DNA of 64,000 bases from Anisodus tanguticus (Eukaryota; Streptophyta; Magnoliopsida; Solanales; Solanaceae): contig CM067556.1 of assembly GCA_034509755.1 (NCBI GenBank), forward strand, positions 45,551,243-45,615,242, read 5' to 3'. The first letter of the stretch is position 1, and each line of letters opens with the position of its first letter. A model generated the notes under the pieces. The model was not told where the DNA came from. It saw only the letters and a list, made by a program, of their open reading frames with translations, and searched no databases. This document shows positions 47,439 through 57,960 of the stretch, piece by piece. The position numbers and the translations under genes were made by a program.

Positions 47439-47700
47439 TTATTCATCGGTCTTGTGGCAAACAAGGGAGTGAGCCATCCTTACGAATCTATCCATGAATA
47501 CTGTGAGAGAGTTGTTGCCCCGTTCTGTTCGTGGAGGACCATGGAAAAATCCCATCTCACATCTTTCCGTGGTTGTCCCGGAATCCGCAAAGGAGTTTCC
47601 GACCCTTGGTGGGAGAACCTTTTGACAAGTGGAATGTTCACACACCATTCCATGTACATCTTCGAACTCGGAACCTCACTCATGGAATTCCCTTAGCATT
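47439..47700 (-). pseudogene. pol: Family F integrase fragment
   Basis: Minus strand across two frames: QHGxxTPL-like segment HQGSETPLRIPGQPRKDVRWDF in one, then MGFFHGPPRTERGNNS and MDRFVRMAHSLVCHKTDE in the other. This is the RGxDSIFVVVDRFSKMAHFIPC pattern of CRM/Reina/Galadriel-type chromoviruses, not the Tekay pattern of the other elements. D1 is in a damaged context (RWDF in one frame, MGFF in the other). The rest of the core is missing. Confidence 0.72.
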
Positions 47701-47718
47701 TCAAATCCCACCATTTTT

Positions 47719-48345
47719 TTAGGCACGGTCAACCGTACTTGCCTTCAAAAAATTGCACTTGCCACAATGTTGGACTCGCCATCTTTGTGCCTTATGGAAA
47801 ATATGAAAGTTTGCAAGTATCATGAGCCATCCAGACAAACTATTCTTGGATTTGGAAGACTCCTTCCATTCATCATTTCCTCGGATTTCCCCTAGATGGT
47901 ATCCTCTCCTCGAATCTATCTTGTAGTACCACTTGGCTCCACTTGATTCCTCAAATAGGTCTTTCAACCCCGGTATAGAAAGCTTGTATTCCATGATGTT
48001 GCCGACTGCTTGGATGGTAACACATGTGTGCCAAGTGTCATTTCCCTTTTGCACCAATAAGGTGGGGTCCGTCTCCCTTTTCGGATGGTGTCTATAGGGA
48101 ATATGGTTAGGAAATGAACCTCTTAGAAAGAAACCTAGAGTATGTCCAATACTTCTCATCGGTTGGGACCCGGTTGCAAGAACATCCGTACTTACATCTT
48201 CGGATTCCTCTAAGAGTTCCTCCGTGTCGGTATCTATAGAACTCCCCTTCTTAAATTCTTCATCTATCTTTTGTGCATCAAGTAAGAGGGTCTTGGGTTC
48301 TTCCTTTTCTTCACGTGGCACACCCGACTCATGTCGGAGTACCAA
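47719..48345 (-). pseudogene. pol: Family F reverse transcriptase fragment
   Basis: Minus strand, one open frame of 208 codons. The first third is acidic linker (EESEDVSTDV). RT fingers and palm follow in degraded form: LLVQKGNDTWHTCV (for VQKKDGSWRxCVDYR), AVGNIMEYKLSIPGLKDLF, SGAKWYYKIDSRRGYH (for SGAxxFSKIDLRSGYH) and GDEWKESSKSKN. It stops being RT-like after WLMI, before the YxDD box, so the catalytic Asp pair is absent. The long open frame despite poor conservation is notable. Confidence 0.75.
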
Positions 48346-48380
48346 ACTTTAATCCTCCCCCGAAAAGGTAACAACTTCCT

Positions 48381-48890
48381 CTATTTCGGATTTTTCAAAA
48401 AAAAAAAGGAATCTACATAGTCTTGATATTCTTCAATTGTCACGACCCGCGGGTTGAGACATTCCTTAGCAAAGTGCACTAGTCCTTGGCACTTGAAACA
48501 CCTCTTTATCCTTTTATCTAATCCCTTTGTAACTTCTATAATTTTGTGGTTATACAAAGGATTAGTAAAACAGTTGCTACCCCTTTTCACATTTTTATCT
48601 TTCTTTGCACTTTCATGACAATACAAGGGATTAGTAAAAGAGATTCCGCCTTTTGCTTTAACATTCGTGGATTTAACATAGGGACTTGGGGTACCTTTAC
48701 TGGCATGCCTTGGGCTGTTTTGTACAACCCTTGACTTGACATTTTTACTCATGTCATGCCTCTCAAGTTCTTTCCTCAAGATTGGTGCATGTTTCGCAAA
48801 AATGTCACCTACAATCCTCCTTAGTTCTTCTTTGTTTACGTGAGTCATATCGTCTGAGCGAGGGATGGGATAGCCTCGATCTGATACCAA
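48381..48890 (-). pseudogene. gag: Family F Gag C-terminal region
   Basis: Minus strand, 169 codons open from the PBS. The first plausible ATG encodes MTHVNKEELRR (codon 15 of the frame), about 45 nt after the PBS, an unusually short leader. It is followed by a Lys-rich middle containing two near-repeats of FTNPLYxH and a canonical zinc knuckle CFKCQGLVHFAKEC (about 48,465-48,425). Most of a normal Gag core is absent between leader and knuckle, so this is likely a deletion derivative. Confidence 0.72.
48874..48889 (-). other. Primer binding site, family F
   Basis: Minus-strand TGGTATCAGATCGAGG, 6 nt inside the LTR end at 48,896. Confidence 0.85.
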
Positions 48891-48895
48891 TCTAA

Positions 48896-50546
48896 TGTAT
48901 ATAATGAGGGGTGTAAGTGGGTAAGTGGTTCAGGGCTTGGTTGTAATCGGGTCTACCCAAAATTGGGACTCAAAAGTGGGGGTTCTCGGCTTATCAGCTA
49001 CTGCCGGCAGTGTGGTATTTGGTGGCTGTTTCGGGTGGTTTTAGGGAGAATTGGGTTTAGGTGTTTTATGGGGTGGTAAGGATGAGTTGTGGCTTGTTGC
49101 AGTGGTCAGGGTTCAATAGTTGTATGGTGGAAAGGTCTTGTAAACTGGCTGAAACAGTGAAGTATCGGTAAGGGTTGTTTCAGTGGACTGTTTGTCATTA
49201 TCGAGTTTGGACAGGAAGTTATGGGTGGTTCCGGTAAGTGACCTTTTGTGGGGATGTTTATGGAGTCTTGTGGGATGTGGTGGTAGAAATAATGAAGTGG
49301 TTTGGGCAAGGAATGAACACGAGATCCTAGGTGCAAACCCGAGTACAAACCAAGTGTTTGGGACGGTTGATATGAATAAGGATAATGACACAAGGTTTTT
49401 GATGCTCGTGTCGACACCAAGATGAGTTTGGCCAATTGGACAAGGACTAGACTCGGGTTTCTAAGTACAAACCAGTGAACAAGCCAAGTGAGGGTGGTTG
49501 GTAACCTTAAGATAGACCCTAGGCTTAGGTTTGGTTGGATCACACAAGTTCCAATGTCCACTTACACCAAGGGGGTTCCTTAAGCTTGGGTTTGATTAGG
49601 TCACACAAGTCCTAACCTAGACTTACATCGAAGGGACCTTAGCTTAAGTTTAACTAGGTGACACAAGTCCTAGCTTCAACTTACACTAAGGGGTTGGCTC
49701 ACACAAGAACCGAGGCCCTCCCGTAAGACCAACTAATGTATACAACTCCGAGTTGAATACCTTACCTTTTGAGTAAAACTCACTTTTTCTATATCATCCA
49801 CAATTCTGAATATTTAAATTACATAAGGGTCCTATTTATACTACTAGACGGACAATTCTAGAAGGCAAACTAAAGGACAAACTACTTGGGTTTTCGGCCA
49901 AGTGTGGACAAGTGGGAAAGAGCATTGGAAGCAAGGAAGCTCTCGGCCAAGCTTGAATAAATGGGAAAGGGTTAGGCCTTTCTTGGGGAAAAGGATGAAC
50001 CTAATCTCTTTCTAATCCATTTGTGAATCCCATGAAGAAGAATGCATGAATTTCTCAAAACCTCATCTTCTTGGAATGTGTTTGGAAGCTTCCATTCTTT
50101 GTATTTGCTTTGATGAATCATTTGGCCAACTATTGATATTCCCACTGCCGATCTTGATGTCTCCCACATGGCTAGATGCATGATTGTATTATCTCCTTGG
50201 AAGCCTTATATTCTAGATCATTCTTGTCCTTGCCACCTTGTCTTTCTTACACTCTTCTCGGCCTAATCATGCTGTGGGAAGGAACTCTCGGCCTTATCAC
50301 CTTATTACATTGCCAGTCATCCTTCTTTATTACGTGGCTTATTAATGATGTCCTAATAAGAACTAAAAGTTAATCTAAGAATTAAAGACAAACTAAAAGA
50401 AAAACAAACATGGTCTTCGGCCAAGACCTACATACAAAGCCAAAAGTAAAGTTTTCTTCTTAGCCTTCACGTGATGTCTTTAATCCCACTCCATATTCCA
50501 TGCATTTTTAGGCATCTAGTTTTAGGTTGACGGGCAATCATTGACA
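48896..50546 (-). repeat. Family F 5' LTR (about 1,651 bp, minus strand)
   Basis: Minus strand starts TGTCAATGATTGCC at 50,546 and ends TATATACA at 48,896 by the PBS. A TATA candidate (TATAAATAGG) lies at 49,832-49,841. Three degenerate units of about 60 bp, each with GGTCACACAAGTCCTA or a close variant, lie at 49,505-49,700. The R-U5 side holds a 151-codon sense frame (49,561 to 49,106). The same LTR family is on the plus strand at 62,380-63,190. Confidence 0.8.
49832..49841 (-). promoter_or_regulatory. TATA-box candidate in family F LTR
   Basis: TATAAATAGG on the minus strand, conserved at 63,034-63,043 in the other family F LTR, where flanking bases (ATAAATAGGACCCTTA) also match. Confidence 0.65.
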
Positions 50547-50700
50547 CCCTTGATAAATCTCCTCTCGGCTCATGATGAAAGTTTAAGCCCACGGGCTTTC
50601 TTTCATCAAAGTATTAAATAGGGATACAACATGCTTAGATTAACAAAACCCACTAATTAATTCTCATATTTAAGCCTAACAATCAAACAAGCTCGAATTT
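50547..50700. other. Boundary segment between family F and family G LTRs
   Basis: About 150 bp with no clear match. It includes a short perfect inverted repeat, AAGCCCACGGGCTT at 50,586-50,599. The left edge of the family G LTR could not be fixed and may lie anywhere from 50,600 to 50,780. Confidence 0.4.
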
Positions 50701-51535
50701 TGTTGAACTCATCTTCCACAATTAGATTCTAGGTCATGTCCTTCATTAAATCAACATTAGGAAGCTAAATAAAGGTAATACAAGGTTAAGAAAGCTCACC
50801 ACAAGAAGAAATCACTAAGAGATGCTTGAAATCGCCCTAATGGTGCTTTGGATGAATATTTTCGAAATGAGGAAGGTGAAGGGTTTAATGACATTAAAAG
50901 AATTCTGGAAATCCCATCGTCTACTACAGCTAACTGAGGCCTACTGCAACAGACCTGTGTCCGCGGTCCACGCCTATGCCTGCGGTCCCAAGCCAAATCT
51001 CAAAATACTCATTGTAATGGACAACTATCCTTTGCATAGGTCCATGTTCGTTGGGGCACACTGAGGCCCGACCTAATGAGTACACTAGAAAACCAGCAAA
51101 TTCCCAACTTATGCAATTATAACTTGAAATCCGATTATCACTCGAGACCTCCTCGACACAAACCAGATATGCACACATATGTAAAAATATACTACGGACT
51201 CACTCGCGGTCTCAGAATTTCCATCGGAAGTCTATTTCTACAAGTCAACCCCAAACGAGCTAAACTAGTTTTCCAACCCATAGCCAAGAATGCCCTCGAG
51301 GGCCTCGAGAACCGAATCAACTATCCTACTAAGTCGTATATGACCCTCCGGACCTCACGGAATTGACAAAATTCCAAAAAAGGTTTGTTCACACAAAAGT
51401 CAATTATTGGTCAATACTCCCATAAATTAAGGTTCTATTCTACAACTTCTACTAGAATTGTCTGAAATTTCTGGGAATCGAGTCTACGGGGGTAGAGTGG
51501 TCAAAGTACACGTAACAACAAAAATAGTCATTACA
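50701..51535 (-). repeat. Family G 3' LTR, truncated (minus strand)
   Basis: Minus strand starts TGTAATGACTATT at 51,535, preceded by the same AATTGGTATCTGA linker as family B and the dyad at 51,555-51,572. About 0.8 kb is present, and the LTR end adjoining family F sequence is lost. Small frames inside have no motif. Confidence 0.72.
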
Positions 51536-53613
51536 TCAGATACCAATTAAACAATTGCTCATTCTCGAGCGACAAGAAATGAAAGGGGCAGAAAAGTACC
51601 TGAGCTAACCAATAACTGAGGATATCTGGCACACATATCGGACTCGGTCTCCCAAGTAGCCTCCTCAATAGGATGATCCTTCTATTGAACCTGCACAAAA
51701 GCTATCTCCTTAGTCCTCAACTTCCTAACCTGCCTATCTGAGATCGTTATAGGCGCATCCTCATAAGATAGATTCTCATCAAGCAACGCTGAATCCCAAA
51801 AAATAATGTAAGACCCATCCAAATGGTACTTCTTCAACATAGAAACGTGGAAAATTGGATGAACACCCAACAAGCTTAGTGTCAAAGCCTACTCATAAGC
51901 AACAACACCAATATGATGGAGAATCTTAAATGGACCAATGTATCTGGGACTCAACTAGCCCCTCCTTCAAAAATGCATCACACCCTTCATGGGTGATATC
52001 TTCAGAAGGACCTTCTCACCCTCCATAAACTCTATGTCTCGGACCTTTTGGTCCGCATATATCTTCTGTCGACTCTAAGGTGCCAAAAGCTTTTCCTGAA
52101 TAAGCTACACTTTGTCCAAAGAATCTTTCAATAAATATGTACCCCATGGTCGAACCTCAAAAATATCAAACCATCTAATAGGAGAATGACACCTCCTACC
52201 ATACAAAGCCTCAAATGGCGCCATATTAATACTGGAATGGTAGCCATTGTTGTACCCGAACTCAGCCAAGGGTAAGAATTGGCCCTAATGACCACTGAAA
52301 TCAATAACACATGCTCTCAATATATCCTCGAGCACATGAATAGTCCTCACGGACTGTCCTTCAGTCTAGGAATAAGAAGCGGTACTAAGATCCAACTGAG
52401 TACACAACTCAGCCTGTAATGTCCGTCAGAAATGAGACGTAAACTGAGGGCCTCAATCAGAGATAATGGAAATAGGAACCCCGTGGAACCACACAATCTC
52501 ACGAATGTAGATCCTAGCTAACTTCTCCGCATTATAAGTAACCTGAACTGGAATGAAGTGCACGGACTTAGTCATCCTATCTACAAAAATACAAACTGAG
52601 TCAAACTTATCCAAGGTCTTCGGAAGACCTACAACAAAATCCATGGCGATCCTCTCCCACTTCCACTCAGGAATAGGCATCCTCTAAAGCACACCACTAG
52701 GTCTCTGGTGCTCATACTTCACCTGCTGACAATTTCAACATTGAGCAACGAAATATGCTACATCTCTCTTCATCTGACCCCACCAGTAGTTTTGTTTCAA
52801 TTCACGGTACATCTTAGTAGTACTAGGATGAATGGAATACCAAGAACTATGGGCCTCTTTCAATATCATCTGAATCAAATCACCAACACGAGGAACGCAC
52901 ATACGTCCATTAATCCTCAAGACCCACTCAATATCAAGAACGGCCTTATTGGCCTCACCACGCATCACTTTATCACGAATCTTGCATAACTGAGCATCCT
53001 CAAACTATTGGGCCCTAATCTGCTCCAAGAGAGATGACCTTACCTCAACACATGCTAAAACTCAGCCCGGATGTGAAAGATCCAACCATACAAAACTGTT
53101 ATCCAGAGTTTGAACCTCCATGGCTAAGGGACGCTCAGAAATAACCAATCTAGCCAAGCTACCGATACTCACTGCCTTGCGACTCAAGGAATCAACCACC
53201 ACATTTGCCTTACCCGGATGGTGAAGTGTGGTGATATCATAATCCTTTAGAAGCTCCATCCACTTGCGCTATCTAGAATTGAGATATCTTTGAGTAAATA
53301 TGTGTTGAAGGCTATGATGATCGGTGAACACCTCACAATGGACCCTATAAAGATAATGTCTTCAAATCTTCAAGGTGAATACCACTGTTAACAACTACAA
53401 ATCATGTGTAGGGTAGTTCTTCTCATGAATATTCAACTGTCTAGAAGCATAAGTAATGACTTTGCCCTCCTGCATCAACACAGCGCCCAAACCAGTATGG
53501 GATGCCTCACAATAGACTACAAAATTCTTACCTTACACGGGTAATGCCAAGATCAAAGTCGTAGCCAACAAAGTCTTGAGCTTTTGAAAGCTCTATTTAC
53601 AAGCATCGCACCA
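51536..53613 (-). pseudogene. pol: Family G RNase H, integrase and chromodomain
   Basis: Minus strand from 53,613. RNase H: YCEAS where YCDAS is expected (first catalytic Asp to Glu), DL-stop-LLT where the Glu motif should be, FTDHHSLQH intact and NVVVDSLSRK intact. Integrase: HHCC present (SIHPSTTKMYRELK, last pair read as VAQC then a stop/frame change). D1 present (AMDFVVGLPK) and D2 present (ISIISD, then a stop). The Glu motif reads GQSVRTI, E to V at 52,348-52,350. ALYGRRCHSPIRW, VHPIFHVSMLKKYH (51,870) and a chromodomain end (TKEIAFVQVQ, EEATWETESDM) follow. Confidence 0.88.
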
Positions 53614-54480
53614 CTAAAACATAACCTCATTCTGAGGCAATTTATTCATGTGAGATGCAATAGAACCAAATCCTTTCATTAATCGACGATAATAACTATC
53701 CAACCCCACAAAACTATGAATCTCAATCACGGTAGTGGGGCTCGGCCAATCTCTAACAGCCTCAATCTTCTTGGGATCAACCATAATCCCCTCATTTGTT
53801 ACTATGTGGCATAAGAATTCCACAGAATCAAGCTAGAACTCACACTTTGAAAATTGGCATAAAGCTCATTCTCCCTCAATAACCCAACTACAATCCTCAA
53901 ATTTTTCTCATGCTCTTTTTTTCTCTTCGAATACACCAAGATATCATCGATGAACACAATAAAGAAGGAATCTAAGTATGGCTTGAAAATGCCATTCATC
54001 AAATTCATAAAAGCTATCGGGGCAACAATTTTTTTCTGCGAGTGAAAACCCTCAAAAAAATGCGAAGGGATCTTGGTAAGCCCAAAAGACATCACAAGGA
54101 ACTCGTAGTGACCATAACGAATCCTAAAGGTCGTCTTTGGAATATCCTCGGCTTGAATCTTCAACTGGTGAAAGCCTGACCTCAAATCAATCTTTGAAAA
54201 CACTGAAGCACCCTGAAGCTGATTGAACAAATCATCAATGCGAGGAATAGGGTACTTGTTACTAATGGTAACCTTGTTCAACTGACAGTAGTCTATGCAT
54301 ATCCTCATCGTACCATCTTTCTTTTTCACAAACAATACTGGAGCACCCCAAGGGGGAACACTCGGTCTAATGAACCCATTATTCAAAGATCTTGTAACTC
54401 CTCATTTAACTCTCTCAACTCAGTCGGTGCCATCCTATAAGGTGCAATAGAGATAGCACGAGTGTCTGGCTCAAAATCGA
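53614..54480 (-). pseudogene. pol: Family G reverse transcriptase with 48-nt in-frame insertion
   Basis: Minus strand. APYRMAPTELRELN (54,430) is followed by a frameshift near 54,390; then a 194-codon frame: GFIRPSVPPWGAPVLFVKKKDG, ICIDYCQLNKVT, DLRSGFHQLKI, RYGHYEFLVMSFGLT, an extra 16 residues, then AFMNLMNGIFKPYL and the catalytic FIDDILVYS. A second frameshift near 53,830-53,850 separates the thumb (VEFLCHIVTNEGIMVDP, YYRRLMKGFGSI; 53,823-53,614). The insertion lies at about 54,028-54,076, between the conserved LTNAP and AFM positions, and does not break the frame. Confidence 0.9.
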
Positions 54481-55320
54481 TGCAGAAATCAATACCACAG
54501 TCGGGTTGCATGCCCAAACAATCAGCAGGAAATACCTATGCAAACTCAGAAATAATAGGCACGGACTCAAGGGATGGATAATCAACATTGGTATCATGAA
54601 CATGTGCCAAATAAGGCAAAAATCCCTTATCAATAAGTTTCTTTGCACGAAGGTACGAAATAATCTTTTTCAGAGCGGGACTAGGAGTACCCCCTCCACT
54701 CTAATATAGATATCCCAAGCATAGCTAAAGTAATAATCTTGGCATATTAATCCACGATCGTGTGGTACGGAGACAACCAAGTCATGCCTAATATAACATC
54801 GAAATCTAACATATCAAGGATCATCAAGTTTACCCACGTGTCATACCCCATAAAAGTAACTAAGCAGGACTGATAGACTCTATCTCAACCAACACAGAAT
54901 CCCCAACCAGAGTAGATACATAGATAGGTAAGTCAAGATGGTCATAAGTCAAATCCTAACTAACAGAATAATAAGCAGACACATATGAGTAAGTGGACCC
55001 TAGATCAAATAAGACCGTAGCTGGCCGACGACGAACAAAAATATTACCTAAGTTCACATCATCTGAAGCCTCTACTTCTGGCCTACCCCGAAATACATAA
55101 CATTGTGCACCACGACAACCGCTCTGACCATACTATGTTTCTCCAATGGAGACACGATTACCACCTCTACCGAACTGATGTTCATCCCTAGATAACTGAG
55201 AACCACCACAGCTTGACTGAGCATCGCCCCTCGCTGAAGAACTACCCCGACTACCAGAAGATGCCAACGTCCTAAGGGTATGGAACCTGGAATCCTTCTG
55301 AGTCCCACCCTATCTAACTC
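54481..55320 (-). pseudogene. pol: Family G protease and Gag-protease linker
   Basis: Minus strand. RPATVLFDLGSTYSYVS (about 55,025-54,975) is the protease active-site block; the catalytic triad reads D-L-G instead of D-S/T-G. SDL.YDHLDLPIYVST and VLVEIES follow as in related elements. The C-terminal FDVILGMTWL block is recognisable only in degraded form near 54,790. Two frame changes. Confidence 0.78.
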
Positions 55321-56700
55321 AGGGACATCTCTCTTAAATTGACCCGATTTACCACAACTAGAGCAAACTCTGGGAACTAGAGGCTGATAAATTGAGGCTG
55401 AAGAATTGGATAAACCATCACGGTCGGCTAGCCTAGAGAAAATACCTCCATGAGACTGTCCAGCCCTATGTACACTCTACCTAGAAGGGCCACCTAAAGA
55501 TGTCTGCAATGCGGACTAAATCGGATGGCTGGAGGCTGAATAATAGGTCCTGGAAGACTGACCTCCACCTCTGTCACTGGGAGAACCACTAAACTGACCA
55601 TGCTGATGAGGCCTCTTCTCATTAGACCCTCTATAAGCTTGAACCGTAGCAGCCTTAATACTCATAGCATGATCCACAATCGTCTGAAAGGAAGACCCCA
55701 TAGACATATGCAGAAGACAGGGAATATGAAGCGAAAGCACAAGCTCATTGAAAAACCTATGGACTCTCTCAGTCTCTATCGGAATCAAGTGTGTCGCATA
55801 TCTAGACAAAACAACAACCTGGACTCATACTCAGGCACCAACATGCCCCTCTGTTATAAGTGAGTGAACGCATCCCTACGTTGATCTCTTAAAGTACGGG
55901 GCACGTACTTCTCTAAGAAAACCTTATGAAATTGAACCCTATTGAGTGGAGGTGAACCAGCTGGCCTACTCTCAATGAAATACCTCCACCAAGTCTTCGC
56001 ATCATCACGGAGCTGAAAAGACACATAGTCCACACCATGGGACTCAATAATCCCCATCTTGTACAACCTGTCATGCAAATCAATGATAAAATCATACGCA
56101 TCCTCATTATGGGTACCATAAAATTTAGGCGGCTTTATCTTCAGGAACCTACCAATAAGCTCCTAATCTCTGAGTATCAAAGCTTGAGATGATACCGACC
56201 TAGGAACGCCCTCAAGGGCTGGAAAAACATCAATATGCGGGGCTATAGCAGTAGCATGTTGCATCCCTTGTGTCTGCCCCTGCTCGACAGTATGCACCTC
56301 TGCTCGAGAGTATGCAACCCTACCCTAGTATGAGATCCACCAAGAGTGACATCACCCGCTACCTGCTGGGCATCAAGATTAAGAAGTATACGAGCCAATA
56401 TATCTTGAACTGCAGGGTTTGAGATAATATCGGGGTGAGTCTGTGCTGGCCCCAAACCTCTCTCATCAACCTATGCCTCGGGCTCACGCTCTGGAGAAAC
56501 TGAGCGTGCCTGTCTCTGTCCAGCTGTAGGAGCCCTGCCCTTGGCTAGTGCAGTACCGCGACCTCTCACTCGCCCTCATTCTCGACCTCGAGCGTCGGCC
56601 TCAACTACAGGCTCGAGCTCACCGTCCTTCACAAGATCAGCTCATGTCCTCACCATCTGTGAGAGAATAAAAATGAATCAAATACCAATTTGAACGTTCC
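55321..56700 (-). pseudogene. gag: Family G gag pseudogene
   Basis: Minus strand. The N-terminus at about 56,650 has an acidic/Arg-Gly opening (RGRGTALAKGRAP); then PDIISNPAVQDILARIL (56,420), MHDRLYKMGIIESHGVDYVSFQ (56,078), DDAKTWWRYF, FLEKYVPRTLRDQRRDAF, MSIKAATVQAYRGSNEKR (55,660) and a Gln/Arg-rich tail. The zinc knuckle at about 55,380-55,340 reads CSSCGKSGQFKRDV: the His is Gln and the last Cys is Val. Stops at several points and one frameshift near 55,830. Confidence 0.85.
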
Positions 56701-56851
56701 AGTTACCAATGGAATAAAGTAGAATGAAAGAATAAAGAAATATGAAGTTTCCCAAATTCCCCATAGCCTCTCGCAGATAAGTACGGAGCTCATGTACCCA
56801 TTCGCAAGAATCTACTAGACATTCTCTTGTACTTATAGATCGGGTAACTTA

Positions 56852-56864
56852 GGGCACTGATACC
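56852..56864 (-). other. Primer binding site, family G
   Basis: Minus-strand TGGTATCAGTGCC, 4 nt inside the LTR end. Confidence 0.85.
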
Positions 56865-56868
56865 AACT

Positions 56869-57060
56869 TGTCATGACCACATATCACTAAGTCGTGAGGG
56901 CACCTACCATTTCCTACCTCGGTAGGAGAACCCTTCCATTAATCGACAATTTCAATAAGAGATAAAGCATTAAGCGGGATATTATAAAGTCTAACTCATA
57001 TCATAAATGTAAAAGTGCGGAAGATACGAATCCTAATACAACCCCCAAAAAAATGCCATC
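56869..57060 (-). repeat. Family G 5' LTR, end only
   Basis: Minus strand ends GGTCATGACA at 56,869. About 190 bp match the LTR end of the B group loosely (AATACAACCCCCAAA). The rest is replaced by Tat/Ogre sequence from about 57,100. Confidence 0.75.
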
Positions 57061-57099
57061 ACTGCCAACTACAATCTACTATTGGGAAGGCCCTTGATA

Positions 57100-57960
57100 T
57101 ATATGGCCAGTGCAGTACCATCATCACCTTTACCAATCATTAAAGTTCATACGGGAGAATTATGAAGTGGTAATTCACGGAGTGGTTAGCATTCATAACT
57201 ATCCCAATAACTCTATGTTAATAATCGAGGAAATCCCCAAGGACACGGATTTCCATGTGGTGGAACTCGTAGGAGACGCCAACAAAGAGTGTAATCAAGA
57301 GAGCCCTATGCCACCAGTTTAAAAGATGATCGCCGCAACTATGCTTCAGAATGGGTTTAAGCCCGGCAATGGTTTGGCCAAAGAACTCAAAGGCATCAAG
57401 GAGTCGGCATCAATTAAGGCAAATGATTATCGTTTCAGCTTCGGGTATACCCCAGACTCTAAGGAAGCCGTCGATGCAGACCAGAACAAGAGAGGTCCTC
57501 CACAATTGCGTAAAACATTTTTGGGTTTGTACCAGTCATTCCCAGTCCGAATGCCCATGCACAATGGTAGAGACGCGGAATAAGGCTTAGGGATATTGTT
57601 CCAAAAGTAAGAGTGTTCCGTGATTCTAGAGGATTCTTCGAAGCACCCACAATCCGAAATGTTGATCCGGGAAAGCAACTGTCCAACTGGACCTTTACTC
57701 TACTCTTGTCTCCTCGGTATAGAGCATGAATTTACATCTACTTTCAAAAATCGGTGAAAATCAGATGAGGTCCGAGCATTTACCATTTGCATCATTACTT
57801 TTTTTCCTTATATTTGAAAAATGGAAATGACTCGACGTCGATTCGAGTCACGACCAAAATTTGTACTTTATTTATCAAAATTAATGAAAGCCTCAGTTTA
57901 TACAAAAATAATCTTTTATTAACATGTTTTTATATACTAACCATGATTTGCCTTGATTTT
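57100..57960 (+). pseudogene. pol: Tat/Ogre protease-region remnant with G-patch-like motif
   Basis: Plus strand. The opening (QYHHHLYQS) and VVIHGVVSIHNYPNNSM resemble the segment before the Tat/Ogre RT. After a stop, MLQNGFKPGNGLAKELKGI with FSFGYTP further on matches the G-patch-like motif (GFxPGxGLGxxLQGI) typical of Tat/Ogre polyproteins. The protease catalytic triad is not visible, so the piece starts downstream of it. Frame lost after about 57,583; 57,720-57,960 is linker DNA without a motif. Confidence 0.78.

Noticed and set aside
3863..56864. TGGTATCAGAG sites as possible tRNA genes
   Set aside because: Each is only the 12-16-nt primer site beside an LTR end; no cloverleaf sequence surrounds any of them.
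57427..57686. Minus-strand frames of 75-83 codons
   Set aside because: Antisense to the G-patch-like Tat/Ogre coding region at 57,326-57,583.
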